64,000 nt of DNA, taken from contig NZ_AP021903.1 of NCBI RefSeq assembly GCF_018326005.1, positions 6,259,501 through 6,323,500 of the forward strand, written 5' to 3'. The position numbers were made by a program, and so were the translations under genes. The notes beneath the pieces are model-generated. The model saw only the letters and a program-made list of their open reading frames with translations. It did no database searches and was not told where the DNA came from. This document shows, one piece after another, positions 46,031 through 54,908 of this stretch. The stretch is from Pseudomonas sp. Seg1 (GTDB taxonomy: Bacteria > Pseudomonadota > Gammaproteobacteria > Pseudomonadales > Pseudomonadaceae). Within the stretch, counting starts at the first letter, position 1. The number at the start of each line of letters is the position of its first letter.

Positions 46031-46618
46031 ATGTTTGTACGCTTTTCCTGCATCGCCGTTATCGCCCTGCTGGCCTCCGGCTGCGCCAACACCTCGCCGA
46101 CCCTGGGCAGCAAGAACATCAGCTACGGCGACACCAAAGCGGTTGAAACCGTGACCAACGAATTCGGTTCGACCGACCTGCAAATGATCGCCGAGTCGAT
46201 GACCCGCTCGCTGGCTCAGTCCGGCATTCTGCAGAACCGTCCTGTGGTTCAGGTCTACGACGTGAAAAACAAGACCAGCGAGTACATCGATACCCGCGAA
46301 ATCACCACCAGCATCAAGACCCAGCTGATGAAAACCGGCGTTGCGCGTTTTGCCAGCGACAACAATGCGATGCAGAGCCAGGTTGACCAGCTGAAGCTGC
46401 AAAACCAGAGCGGTCTGTACAAGAAGAGCACCGTGGCCAAGACCGGCAACATGGTGGCTGCCAAGTACCGCATCGAAGGCTCGATCAGCTCGATCGTCAA
46501 GCGCAGCAGCGATTACAAAGACGTCTTCTACAAATTCAGCCTGCAATTGATTGACGTGGAAAGCGGTCTGGCCGAGTGGATGGACGAAAAAGAGATCCGC
46601 AAAACCACGGAGCGTTAA
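46031..46618 (+). CDS. LpoB-like lipoprotein
   Basis: 195 residues with a lipobox (MFVRFSCIAVIALLASGC, Cys18). The domain resembles LpoB/CsgG (TolB-N-like fold): SMTRSLAQSGILQNRPVVQV, KNKTSEYIDTREITTSIKTQ, YRIEGSISSIVKR, KFSLQLIDVESGLAEWMDEK and EIRKTTER. E. coli LpoB activates the peptidoglycan synthase PBP1b from the outer membrane. Pseudomonas PBP1b is known to use LpoP instead, so the annotation 'PBP activator' should be read as family membership only. It sits in the same gene order as E. coli ycfL-lpoB. Confidence 0.82.
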   Translation: MFVRFSCIAVIALLASGCANTSPTLGSKNISYGDTKAVETVTNEFGSTDLQMIAESMTRSLAQSGILQNRPVVQVYDVKNKTSEYIDTREITTSIKTQLMKTGVARFASDNNAMQSQVDQLKLQNQSGLYKKSTVAKTGNMVAAKYRIEGSISSIVKRSSDYKDVFYKFSLQLIDVESGLAEWMDEKEIRKTTER

Positions 46619-46621
46619 TCG

Positions 46622-47365
46622 ATGCGCGCATGGATTGGCATGATGGCCCTGGCTTGCGCGTTTGGCGCGCAAGCGGCCCCGAAAGTCGCGGTGACGGATC
46701 TGGCGTACCAGGAGCGTGTGGAGCAATACATCCACATCGTTTCGGCCCAGAGCAATCATCGCGAGAGTTACTACAGCGCCAGCGGTTCTTCGAGCTACAA
46801 CGAGATCGAAGCGACCACCAGCTACATCGAACAGGGCGAGCTGCGCAAATTCACCGGCGACATCAAGGGTGAAATTCTGCGTACCGGCATGTTTCAGCTG
46901 GTGCAGGGCACGCCGTACACCGCGTCGTCCAAGGGCGATGTCTATGACGTGATCAAACGCATCAAGGCCGGCAACTTCAAAGGCGCCGACTACGTACTGT
47001 TTGGCACGGTGTCGGACATCGACTTCACCCAGGACATGAACGAGCTGGCGCACACCGACAGCTATTCGGCGGTACTGGGCCTGACGCTGGTGGCGGATTT
47101 CAGCCTGATCAACACCAAGACCTTCGAAATCACTTCGGCCTTCACGGCAATGGGTGAAGCGCAGGACACCAAACTGGTGAACGGCCGCGACATCAAGATC
47201 TCGCTGAACCGCCCACGGGTGGTGCGTGAAGTGTCGAAGGCGCTGGGCGAAGACGTCGCCGGGCAACTGAGCCAACAGCTCGGTGGTGGCGGCTACGAGC
47301 AGCCGCGTGAAGCGCCGCAGCGCAACAATCTGCCGCGTGATACTGCGCCGGTGATCTTGCGCTGA
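46622..47365 (+). CDS. Exported LpoB/CsgG-like protein
   Basis: 247 residues with a cleavable signal (MRAWIGMMALACAFGAQAA) and no lipobox cysteine, so it is expected to be soluble in the periplasm. KVAVTDLAYQERVEQYI, GADYVLFGTVSDIDFTQDMN and FSLINTKTFEITSAFTAMGEA are CsgG/LpoB-type features. The tail (GGGGYEQPREAPQRNNLPRD) is low-complexity. It starts 3 bases after the LpoB-like stop, so the two are coupled. It may be a diverged partner of the lipoprotein. It is followed by a repeat and a bidirectional terminator. Confidence 0.8.
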   Translation: MRAWIGMMALACAFGAQAAPKVAVTDLAYQERVEQYIHIVSAQSNHRESYYSASGSSSYNEIEATTSYIEQGELRKFTGDIKGEILRTGMFQLVQGTPYTASSKGDVYDVIKRIKAGNFKGADYVLFGTVSDIDFTQDMNELAHTDSYSAVLGLTLVADFSLINTKTFEITSAFTAMGEAQDTKLVNGRDIKISLNRPRVVREVSKALGEDVAGQLSQQLGGGGYEQPREAPQRNNLPRDTAPVILR

Positions 47366-47387
47366 TTGATTTGGAGAAATGCTTTCC

Positions 47388-47490
47388 TGTGGCGAGGGGA
47401 TTTATCCCCGTTGGGCTGCGAAGCGGCCCTTTCTTTTAAGATCAAGAGGGCCCGCTGCGCGAGCCAACGGGGATAAATCCCCTCGCCACA
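47388..47490. repeat. Long inverted repeat, TGTGGCGAGGGGATTTATCC family (second copy)
   Basis: Ends identical to those of the element after ppx, but the internal hairpins (GGCTGCGAAGCGGCCC; GGGCCCGCTGCGCG) differ. It lies 22 bases after the last gene of the lipoprotein cluster. Confidence 0.85.
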
Positions 47491-47513
47491 AAAGCTCACT
47501 CCAGAAAGGGCAA

Positions 47514-47546
47514 TAAAAAAGGCGACCTCACGAGGTCGCCTTTTTT
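47514..47546. terminator. Bidirectional terminator
   Basis: AAAAAAGGCGACCT, CACG and AGGTCGCCTTTTTT close both the lipoprotein cluster and the convergent LysE-type gene. Confidence 0.9.
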
Positions 47547-47559
47547 CTGGCCGGGGCTT

Positions 47560-48192
47560 TTAGACCGCCGCTTTACGCAATGTCGCCATAAACGCCGCCG
47601 CGCCAATGAACAAACCGGCAAAGGTGCGGTTCATGCGTTTCTGCTGCGTTGGCGTGCGCAGCAGGCGCAGCACTTTCGACGCCAGTCCGGTGTAGCCGGC
47701 CATGACGACCAGGTCAACGGCGATCATGGTCACGCCGATCACCACGTACTGGATCAACAGCGGTGCATGCGGATTGATGAACTGCGGCAGCACCGCCAGC
47801 ATGAACACCAGTGCCTTGGGGTTGCTGATGTTCACCAAAAAGCCACGGAACACCAGCGCCAGCGGCTTGCCGATTGGCCGTACTGCCGCGTCATCGCTCA
47901 TGTCCATGGGCAGTGCGCGCCATTGCTTGATCGCCAGATACACCAGATAGGCCACGCCGAACCATTTGATCGCATGAAACGCGGTGGCCGAAGCAGTGAG
48001 AATCGCGCCGACACCGGCACCAACAATTGCAATCTGCACCGCGAGGCCGATTTGCAGGCCCAGGGCGTTCCAGTAGCCACGCCAAAAGCCGTATTGCAGA
48101 CCGCTGGACATCGACGCAATAGCGCCGGCGCCCGGAGAAAGACTGATCACCCAGCAGGCGGCGAAAAACGCCAGCCATGTTTGAAGCTCCAT
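47560..48192 (-). CDS. LysE family amino acid exporter
   Basis: 210 residues from MELQTWLAFFAACWVISLSPG; the longer open frame adds 12 charged residues. Six membrane helices of the LysE/RhtB type, with the signature SPGAGAIASMSSGLQYG near the N-terminus and NPKALVFMLAVLPQF in the middle. Members export basic, neutral or homoserine-type amino acids; the substrate is not predictable. Confidence 0.9.
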   Translation of the reverse strand: MELQTWLAFFAACWVISLSPGAGAIASMSSGLQYGFWRGYWNALGLQIGLAVQIAIVGAGVGAILTASATAFHAIKWFGVAYLVYLAIKQWRALPMDMSDDAAVRPIGKPLALVFRGFLVNISNPKALVFMLAVLPQFINPHAPLLIQYVVIGVTMIAVDLVVMAGYTGLASKVLRLLRTPTQQKRMNRTFAGLFIGAAAFMATLRKAAV

Positions 48193-48303
48193 CGCACACC
48201 TCGACTCTGAATCGTCACAGACGTCCAAGCTAATGCGGTTTGGAATGGTTGACCATTAATTTTTTGCAGGATGGTGCAGCAATCACGGCTGGTGGACCTT
48301 TTC

Positions 48304-48362
48304 GCGAGCAGGCTCGCTCCCACAGGGAAACGCATTTCAAATGTGGGAGCGAGCCTGCTCGC
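48304..48362. repeat. Short REPIN, GAGC-stem type
   Basis: gcgagcaggctcgctcccac and its mirror surround about 20 bases. The stem reads GCGAGC/GCTCGC instead of GCGGGC/GCCCGC, with both arms changed together. It lies between the LysE and MscS-like genes. Confidence 0.9.
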
Positions 48363-48390
48363 GAAAGCGTCAGAACAGACGCCCCGAAAT

Positions 48391-48972
48391 CTACTTCTCG
48401 AAGCCGCTCGACGGAAACACATCCGTCCCGCGCCAACGCCGCACCGAGCGCTGGAAGAACAAACTGTTCGGCACCTGCACCATCGCGCTACCGGTGCCCA
48501 GTTCCTCAGCCTCGATCAGCGTGGTGTAGAGCAGATTGATCGCCACCACTCGCCCCTTCACACCGGGCTTGTCCGTGGTGTCGACCAACTCGACGATATC
48601 CCCCAGGCGAAACGGCCCGACGGTGAAGATCAGAATCGCGCAGAGCAGGTTCGACAGCACACTCCACATCGCGAAGAACGCCACCGCCGCCACGGCAACA
48701 AAACCGGACAACGCCGTCCACAACACCGTGGCCGAAACACCGAGGCGCTCGAGCACAAAAATCACCGCACTGCCCATGATCAGCCAGCGCAGCACGCCTC
48801 GCAGTGGCATCAGCAACTGCGGCGGGAACGGATAACGCTCACCCAGACGGGTCAGGCATTTGGCGACAAAGCGCTGGGCAATGTAACCGGCCAACAGAAT
48901 CAGCAGAATCTGTACGCCGAGCCAGATCGGCTCGACCCACATCGCCGGCAGCGGCAGCTTGAACGCTTCCAT
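48391..48972 (-). CDS. Small MscS-type mechanosensitive channel
   Basis: 193 residues from MEAFKLPLPAMWVEPIWLGV; the ATG shares a base with the upstream stop (TGATG). Three to four membrane segments include the pore-lining glycine/alanine helix (TALSGFVAVAAVAFFAMWSVLSN), followed by the MscS beta-domain (GPFRLGDIVELVDT, GVKGRVVAINLLYTTLIEAE). The C-terminal vestibule is almost absent, ending in VFPSSGFEK. It should gate under membrane tension. Translational coupling to the ABC-F gene is conserved in Pseudomonas as far as I recall. Confidence 0.88.
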   Translation of the reverse strand: MEAFKLPLPAMWVEPIWLGVQILLILLAGYIAQRFVAKCLTRLGERYPFPPQLLMPLRGVLRWLIMGSAVIFVLERLGVSATVLWTALSGFVAVAAVAFFAMWSVLSNLLCAILIFTVGPFRLGDIVELVDTTDKPGVKGRVVAINLLYTTLIEAEELGTGSAMVQVPNSLFFQRSVRRWRGTDVFPSSGFEK

Positions 48973-50882
48973 CAGGACAGCGCCTCCAGCTCCGCCTGCA
49001 TGCTTTCCAGCGTTTCCAGGGCTTGCATCCACGCCTCTTCCAGTTCGCCTTCGCGAACCTTCAGCTTGGCCTGCTCGGCCAGCAGATCACGCAATTCGTT
49101 CTTGCGCGCCGGCTCGTAGATGTCGCTGTCGCCGAGGCTGGCGTCGACCTTGGCGAGTTTCTCGTGGAGCTTGCCCAGTTCGGCTTCCAGCTTGTCGGCT
49201 TCGCGCTTGTGCGGCGCCAATTGCTGACGCAACGCAGCAGCAGCCTGACGCTGCGCCTTCTTGTCGGTCTTGTCCGGATTGACCGGGGTGTTGCTGACCG
49301 GCGCGTTGCGCTGACGGTATTCGACCAGCCAGCGCGCATAGTCTTCGAGGTCGCCATCGAACTCTTCAACCTTGCCGTCAGCGACCAGGTAGAAGTTATC
49401 GGTGGTGCTCTTGAGCAAGTGACGATCGTGAGACACCACCAGTACCGCACCGCTGAATTCCTGCAGCGCCATGGTCAGCGCCAGGCGCATTTCCAGATCG
49501 AGGTGGTTGGTCGGTTCGTCGAGCAGCAGCAGGTTCGGCCGTTCCCAGGCGATCAATGCCAAGGCCAGTCGCGCCTTTTCACCACCGGAGAAATTCAGCA
49601 CCGGCTCATCAATGCGCGCGCCACGGAAGTCGAAACCGCCGAGGAAGTCGCGCAGGGTCTGCTCACGTTCGGTTGGCGCCAAGCGCTGCAAGTGCAGCAG
49701 CGGACTGGCTTTGGCGTCCAGCGAGTCCAACTGATGTTGGGCGAAGTAGCCGACCACGGTGTTCTCGCCACGGGTCAGGCGCCCGGCGATCGGTGACAGC
49801 TCGCCGGCGAGGTTCTTGATCAGCGTCGATTTACCCGCGCCATTCGGACCAAGCAGGCCGATCCGCGCACCTGGGGTCAGTTGCAGCTTGACCTTCTCCA
49901 GGATGGTTTTATCGCCGTAGCCGAGACGTGCATCGGACAAGTCGATCAGCGGGCTGGAGATCTTGGTCGACTCGCGGAACACAAAGTCGAACGGCGAATC
50001 GACGTGGGCCGCCGACAGCTCTTCCATACGCTCCAGCGCCTTGATCCGGCTCTGCGCCTGACGGGCCTTGGTGGCCTGGGCCTTGAAGCGGGCGATGTAG
50101 CTTTCCATGTGCGCACGTTGCGCCTGCTGCTTCTCGTAAGCCTGTTGTTGCTGGGCCAGACGCTCGGCACGGGCGCGTTCGAACGCGGTGTAGCCGCCGC
50201 GATACAAAGTGATTTTGCGCTGATCGACATGGGCGACGTGATCGACGACTTCGTCGAGGAAATCACGGTCGTGGGAAATCAGCAGCAAGGTGCCCGGGTA
50301 GCTTTTCAGCCACTCTTCGAGCCAGATGATCGCGTCGAGGTCCAGGTGGTTGGTCGGTTCGTCGAGCAACAACAGGTCCGATGGGCACATCAAGGCCTGC
50401 GCCAGATTCAGGCGCATCCGCCAGCCACCGGAGAAATCGCCGACCTGACGATCCATCTGCTCGTTGGTGAAACCCAGACCGGCGAGCAACTTGCGCGCTC
50501 GCGCATCGGCGGTGTAACCGTCGGCGCTGTCGAGCTCGGCGTGCAGACGGGCCTGAGCGGCACCGTCATGCGCTGCTTCGGCGGCCGCGAGGTCACGTTG
50601 CACCTCGCGTAGACGCAGGTCGCCGTCGAGCACATAGTCGACGGCAAGACGCTCGAGCGTCTCGATCTCCTGGCGCATGTGAGCGATGCGCCAGTCGGCC
50701 GGCAAATAGCAGTCACCCGAATCAGGGTGCAGCTCACCCCGAATCAAGGCGAACAGGCTGGATTTGCCGGCGCCGTTGGCACCGATGAGGCCGGCTTTGT
50801 GGCCGGCGTGCAGGGTCAGCTCGGCGTCTTCTAGCAGACGTTGCGGGCCACGCTGTAAAGTCAGGTTCTGAAGTCGGATCAT
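48972..50882 (-). CDS. ABC-F family ATPase (YheS-like)
   Basis: A 636-residue soluble protein with two ABC domains and no membrane segments. Walker A motifs are GANGAGKSSL (35-44) and GPNGAGKSTL (near 345). Signatures are FSGGWRMRL and FSGGEKARL. Walker B motifs are LLLDEPTNHLDLDAI and LLLDEPTNHLDLEMR. An arginine-rich P-site linker (AQSRIKALERMEELSAAHVD) lies between the domains. A C-terminal coiled coil (about 540-636) matches YheS. ABC-F proteins act on the ribosomal E-site. Drug resistance is not implied. Confidence 0.93.
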   Translation of the reverse strand: MIRLQNLTLQRGPQRLLEDAELTLHAGHKAGLIGANGAGKSSLFALIRGELHPDSGDCYLPADWRIAHMRQEIETLERLAVDYVLDGDLRLREVQRDLAAAEAAHDGAAQARLHAELDSADGYTADARARKLLAGLGFTNEQMDRQVGDFSGGWRMRLNLAQALMCPSDLLLLDEPTNHLDLDAIIWLEEWLKSYPGTLLLISHDRDFLDEVVDHVAHVDQRKITLYRGGYTAFERARAERLAQQQQAYEKQQAQRAHMESYIARFKAQATKARQAQSRIKALERMEELSAAHVDSPFDFVFRESTKISSPLIDLSDARLGYGDKTILEKVKLQLTPGARIGLLGPNGAGKSTLIKNLAGELSPIAGRLTRGENTVVGYFAQHQLDSLDAKASPLLHLQRLAPTEREQTLRDFLGGFDFRGARIDEPVLNFSGGEKARLALALIAWERPNLLLLDEPTNHLDLEMRLALTMALQEFSGAVLVVSHDRHLLKSTTDNFYLVADGKVEEFDGDLEDYARWLVEYRQRNAPVSNTPVNPDKTDKKAQRQAAAALRQQLAPHKREADKLEAELGKLHEKLAKVDASLGDSDIYEPARKNELRDLLAEQAKLKVREGELEEAWMQALETLESMQAELEALS

Positions 50883-50932
50883 AATGGCGGCGGAGTCTAC
50901 CAGCTTCGCTCACAACTGGCGCGAGTAGCACG

Positions 50933-51394
50933 ATGTCCTCTGACCTGTGGAGCTTTTCCCTTGCCACTTACGCCCGCCCGGGCGTGGAAGACGCCTGCCT
51001 GCAACTGCAAACGGCGGGGGCCAATGTGTGTCTGCTGTTGTGCGGTTTATGGCTGGAGCAACGCGGGGTGACGTGCGATGAACAACGCGTACGGCTGCTT
51101 CAGGCGTTGACCGAGCCTTGGGATGTCGAGGTGGTGCAGCCGCTGCGAGCAATGCGCATGCAATGGAAAGCGCGGGCGATTGATGATGCGGTGCTGAAAG
51201 GCATGCGCGAGCAGATCAAATCACTAGAGCTTGAGGCTGAGCGAGCGTTGCTGTCACGGCTTGAGGGTCTGGCGCAGGAGTGGACGCGAAACGGCGCAGG
51301 TTCCAACACCTGGCTGGAAGACTTGGCCGGTGCGACGGCCAGTCCGAACCGCGACGCGCTGCAAGTGCTGCGCGTCGCGGCAACCGGCACTTAG
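50933..51394 (+). CDS. TIGR02444 family protein
   Basis: 153 residues, mostly helical, starting MSSDLWSFSLATYARPGVED; QLQTAGANVCLLLCGLWLEQRGV is the conserved segment. Found next to algP in Pseudomonas. It overlaps the convergent algP gene by 4 bases (51391-51394). Function unknown. Confidence 0.85.
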   Translation: MSSDLWSFSLATYARPGVEDACLQLQTAGANVCLLLCGLWLEQRGVTCDEQRVRLLQALTEPWDVEVVQPLRAMRMQWKARAIDDAVLKGMREQIKSLELEAERALLSRLEGLAQEWTRNGAGSNTWLEDLAGATASPNRDALQVLRVAATGT

Positions 51395-52590
51395 GAAGCG
51401 CTGGTCGGGTTGCTGGTGACGCTCGACACGGCGGCTGGCGTTGGCGCAGTCGAAGGGGTCGAGGTAGAGGCGGCAGGTGCCGGTGCAGCCGGAGTTGCCG
51501 GCGTGGCAGGCTTGGCCGTTGGCGCGGTTGCCGGTTTGGCGGCGGCTGGTTTGGCAGCGGCTGGCTTTTTCACGGCTGGTTTTGCGGCTGGCTTGGCAGC
51601 TGGTTTAGCAGCAGCAGGCTTGGCGGCAGCAGTCGCTGGCTTGGCAGCGGCGGCCGGTTTCGCGGCAGGCTTGGTTGCCGGTTTGGCGGCGGCTTTCACG
51701 GCTGGTTTGGCAGCCGGCTTGGCAGGCGCTTTTGCAGCTGGTTTGGCTGCAACCGGTTTGGCAGCAGTCTTGGCGGCTGGTTTGGCAGCGGCGGGTTTAG
51801 CAGCAGGTTTTGCCGCTGGTTTTGCCGAAGCTTTGGCAGCGGGTTTAGCGGCAGGTTTGGCGGCTGCGGTTTTCGCTGGAGCTGCTTTGGCAGCGGCTGG
51901 TTTTGCAGCAGGTTTTGCTGCGGCAGGTTTGGCAGCTGGCTTGGCGGCCGCTGGTTTTGCAGCGGTGGTTTTAACCGCCGGTTTTGCAGCACTCGCGGCA
52001 GCCGGTTTTTTCGCTGCAGGTTTTGCAGCGGTTTTGGCAGCAGGTTTGGCAGCCGCTTTCACCGGTGCTTTGGCCGCAGGTTTGGCTGCAGTTTTAGCAG
52101 CCGGTTTGGCCGCTGCGGTTTTCGCCGGGGCTTTGGCCGCAGCAGGTTTTGCAGCTGCTTTCTTCGCTGGTGCCGCTGCCGGTTTGGCTGCGCGAGTGGA
52201 CAATACTTTACCCACGGCTTCTTGAACGCGACCAACACCCTGGGCCAGTTTCAGGCTTTCCTGGGCGTCGCGCTTGAGTTGCAGAATGTAGCTGCGAGTG
52301 TCGGACTGACGATCCTTCAACGCATCGAGCAGGTCTTCCAGTTCTTTCACTGCGCCTTTGGCCTTGGTCTGCGCCTTGGCTTTACCGGCGGCCGCTGCGT
52401 CCTGCAATTTGGTGCGGGATTTGTGCAGTTTTTCTTGCGCCTTGCCGCGTTGCTTTTCCAGTTTGGCGAGCAGTTTTTCAGCATCAGCCAAGGCTTGGGA
52501 GCAAGCGTTTTCCAGATGCTCGAGCAAGCTGCCCGAGAGTTGTTGGAGTAAGTGCAACGGAGTATTTACAGGCTTCTTGGTGGCCGACAT
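51391..52590 (-). CDS. algP: Histone H1-like DNA-binding protein AlgP
   Basis: A 399-residue highly basic protein. The N-terminal third (1-130) is a helical Lys/Gln domain (LHLLQQLSGSLLEHLENACS and so on). Residues about 135-370 are a nearly unbroken tandem array of short Ala-Lys-Pro units of the KPAAKPAA/KTAAAKPA type, as in eukaryotic H1 tails. The end is Ala/Pro/Thr-rich. AlgP (AlgR3) of P. aeruginosa binds DNA and influences alginate gene expression. The array spans about 51480-52190 on DNA and is likely length-variable between strains. It lies one gene from algQ, as in P. aeruginosa. Confidence 0.92.
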   Translation of the reverse strand: MSATKKPVNTPLHLLQQLSGSLLEHLENACSQALADAEKLLAKLEKQRGKAQEKLHKSRTKLQDAAAAGKAKAQTKAKGAVKELEDLLDALKDRQSDTRSYILQLKRDAQESLKLAQGVGRVQEAVGKVLSTRAAKPAAAPAKKAAAKPAAAKAPAKTAAAKPAAKTAAKPAAKAPVKAAAKPAAKTAAKPAAKKPAAASAAKPAVKTTAAKPAAAKPAAKPAAAKPAAKPAAAKAAPAKTAAAKPAAKPAAKASAKPAAKPAAKPAAAKPAAKTAAKPVAAKPAAKAPAKPAAKPAVKAAAKPATKPAAKPAAAAKPATAAAKPAAAKPAAKPAAKPAVKKPAAAKPAAAKPATAPTAKPATPATPAAPAPAASTSTPSTAPTPAAVSSVTSNPTSAS

Positions 52591-52782
52591 GGTTTACCTC
52601 CTGGCTGACGTGAGTGCGGCTCATACTAGACCTCTGCAGTTACCGCCGCTAGGTCATCTTGACAGTATCGAAACGGTTGCGTTGCAACGAAGTGAAAATG
52701 TTCTGCACGAAGTCAAAAGCAGTTCACCGTTGCAGACGTTCGCGCTGGCATAATCCTCCGCATCTCAGGACGGAGAGTGCCC

Positions 52783-53448
52783 ATGTCGCGCTACCTTTTT
52801 TTATCCCTCTGCATGATCTTTTCGGCCGCCCACGCTGACGAAAAAACCACCGCGAACGATGCACATGATCTGGCTTACAGCCTTGGTGCAAGTCTGGGTG
52901 AACGGCTGCGCCAAGAGGTTCCGCAGTTACAGATCCAGGCACTGATTGATGGTTTGCAACAGGCCTATCAAGGCAAGCCACTGGCGCTGAGCGAGGCACG
53001 TATCGAGCAGATTCTGGCCGATCATGAAGCGCAAAATGCCGAGCACTCCGCACAGCCTTCGAGCGACGCCGCGATGGAAAACGAACAGCGTTTTCTGACC
53101 GCTGAAAAAGCCAAACCGGGCGTCAAGGAACTGGCCGACGGCATCCTTCTGACCGAACTGGTACCGGGCACTGGCGCCAAAGCCGGGCCGGATGGAAAAG
53201 TGCAGGTGTTGTACATCGGTCGGTTGCCCGACGGCACGGTGTTCGATCAGAACACTCAGCCGCAATGGTTCAATCTCGACAGCGTGATTGCCGGCTGGCG
53301 TACAGCCCTGCAAAACATGCCGGTGGGTGCGAAATGGCGGCTGGTGATTCCATCGGATCAGGCCTATGGCGCCGACGGTGCCGGGGACTTGATTGCACCG
53401 TTTACACCACTGGTATTTGAAGTGGAGTTGCGTGGCGCGACGAGTTGA
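52783..53448 (+). CDS. FKBP-type peptidyl-prolyl isomerase
   Basis: 221 residues from ATG 52783 (GGAG 7 bases upstream; a GTG two codons earlier is possible). A signal peptide (MSRYLFLSLCMIFSAAHADE) is followed by a helical dimerisation domain (to about 110) and an FKBP domain (GKVQVLYIGRLPDGTVFDQN, PVGAKWRLVIPSDQAYGADG). The layout resembles Mip/FkpA, periplasmic folding helpers. Residue changes at the usual aromatic pocket positions cannot be assessed by eye. It diverges from algP. Confidence 0.88.
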   Translation: MSRYLFLSLCMIFSAAHADEKTTANDAHDLAYSLGASLGERLRQEVPQLQIQALIDGLQQAYQGKPLALSEARIEQILADHEAQNAEHSAQPSSDAAMENEQRFLTAEKAKPGVKELADGILLTELVPGTGAKAGPDGKVQVLYIGRLPDGTVFDQNTQPQWFNLDSVIAGWRTALQNMPVGAKWRLVIPSDQAYGADGAGDLIAPFTPLVFEVELRGATS

Positions 53449-53459
53449 GCAGGCAATAA

Positions 53460-53491
53460 AAAACGGTGCGCTTTGGGCGCACCGTTTTTTT
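53460..53491. terminator. Bidirectional terminator between FKBP gene and algQ
   Basis: AAAACGGTGCGC, TTTGG and GCGCACCGTTTTTTT form the stem and T run. It serves both convergent genes. Confidence 0.92.
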
Positions 53492-53506
53492 GATCAGAAA
53501 AAAGGA

Positions 53507-53965
53507 TCAGGCCTGCACCGGATCTTCTTCCTTGTGTGCTGTGTGCAGCACTTCAATCAGGCAATCTTCCAGTTCGAAGCGTTCGTGAAGCAGGCCACCG
53601 AGCTCCTTGAATTTCTCGGCAACGCATTTGCCTTCATCGCAAAGGTCATTGAAGGCGAGCAGCTTCTCGGTGATGACGTCGATACGCGGATAGATCGTCT
53701 CGGCGAGCTCCAGGCCACGCTTGTCGTTGAACGCCTTGGCTTCGCCAGTCAGCTGTTCGTAGATTTCGAAGTGCCCGGCCGAAACGTAATCGACCAGCAC
53801 GCCGCAGAACTCCTGCAAGGGTTTGCGGTTCTCGGACAACGCCTGAGGTTGTGCACCGAGGTTGTCGTAGGCGCCGATCAGCTCTTCACGCTCTTGCAAC
53901 CAGCGGTCGATCAGCAGATGAACCCCACCCCAACGTTCCTGAGCATTCTGACAACTTTCGAGCAT
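53507..53965 (-). CDS. algQ: Anti-sigma70 factor AlgQ (Rsd family)
   Basis: 152 residues from [20 protein letters not shown], the start known for the P. aeruginosa protein; the longer frame has nine unlikely residues. All-helical Rsd/AlgQ fold with [37 protein letters not shown] and [20 protein letters not shown]. AlgQ binds sigma70 region 4 and favours alternative sigma factors such as the alginate/siderophore ones. AGAGAG precedes the start. Confidence 0.95.
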   Translation of the reverse strand: MLESCQNAQERWGGVHLLIDRWLQEREELIGAYDNLGAQPQALSENRKPLQEFCGVLVDYVSAGHFEIYEQLTGEAKAFNDKRGLELAETIYPRIDVITEKLLAFNDLCDEGKCVAEKFKELGGLLHERFELEDCLIEVLHTAHKEEDPVQA

Positions 53966-54143
53966 GGCGATCTCTCTTCCCTTGTGGGTCATGCTGCTCT
54001 ACACCCGCGCCCTCTCTTTTTGGCTTGGGGGCGATCGGGCAGAGCGTCATCGAGCAACATAAATCCAATGACACGTGCGGGCCAGATTATGCCCGCACGC
54101 TTATGGCTTCAAGGTACGCAGGAGATAAAGTTCATACAAGTGT

Positions 54144-54695
54144 TTAATCCCGCAGCGGCGCCCGGTGCGACGCTTCGCCGCTGAGCGGTCGCTGCAAGGC
54201 GTTCCAGAGCAGGCGCAACAATTGATACACGGCAAGAATCGACACCGCGACAAAGAACAACAGGCTCCACTCCGGGATGCTCAGATCGAACAGCGTCCAG
54301 GAGATTTCGGCGCAATCGGCACCACCGTCAAACATCTTTTGCAACGCACAGATCCAGGGCAGCCCGCTAAACAGCGTCTGCGGATCCGGGGTACATCTGA
54401 TCAATTGCAGCACCGGATCACTCTGGATCAACACTTGCCGCCAGGCTGCGGTGGTGCCACCCAGACTCGCGCCCAGCGCGAGTAGCCAGTAAAGCCACAA
54501 GCCGCCACGACCGGGGCCGTGCACCGCCGCCAGACCGCAGGATGCGCACAGCAACGTCAGGAACAGCCGCTGCACCAGGCACAAACTGCACGGCGTCAGG
54601 CCGACCACGTATTCAAGATAATAGGAAGCTCCCAGAGCAAAGGCACCCGCAGTGAAAACCATGAAGAACAAGGAGCGTGAGCAGGCCAACGACAT
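54144..54695 (-). CDS. dsbB: Disulfide bond formation protein B
   Basis: A 183-residue inner-membrane protein with four helices that reoxidises DsbA and passes electrons to quinone. The first periplasmic pair is C36-C39 in TPCSLCLVQR. The second loop has C101 (LIRCTPD), C116 and C128. Which of C116 or C128 partners C101 cannot be told by eye. The order algQ-dsbB(dsbH)-hemY is the Pseudomonas arrangement. P. aeruginosa has two DsbB homologues, so this may be the second, DsbH. Confidence 0.92.
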   Translation of the reverse strand: MSLACSRSLFFMVFTAGAFALGASYYLEYVVGLTPCSLCLVQRLFLTLLCASCGLAAVHGPGRGGLWLYWLLALGASLGGTTAAWRQVLIQSDPVLQLIRCTPDPQTLFSGLPWICALQKMFDGGADCAEISWTLFDLSIPEWSLLFFVAVSILAVYQLLRLLWNALQRPLSGEASHRAPLRD

Positions 54696-54888
54696 GGCTT
54701 TTCCGTAACTTTAGAGACAGGCGGTTACGGTAGAGGAAAGCGTGTCAGCCTTTCAAGGCAAGGCCCTGCCGACAGTTCACCAGAGGTGTAGGGAAAACCC
54801 GACAGGTTCAGGAGGAAAAGGTGTAGCACGCTGTAGGACTTCGCCCCAGACACCCAAGGAAGGTGAATTTTCGTGCATCAAGGATGAA

Positions 54889-54908
54889 CGAGGGAGCAAT
54901 CTCCCTCG
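54889..54908. terminator. Hairpin downstream of hemY
   Basis: CGAGGGAG, CAAT and CTCCCTCG form an 8-bp perfect stem right after the hemY stop. A T run is poor on either strand, so termination is uncertain. It closes a 218-base gap between dsbB and hemY that otherwise shows only GGA-rich sequence and no open frame worth calling. Confidence 0.5.

Noticed and set aside
51280..52551. Long plus-strand Gly/Ala-rich open frames opposite algP
   Set aside because: They are by-products of the Ala-Lys-Pro codon repeat of algP read on the other strand.
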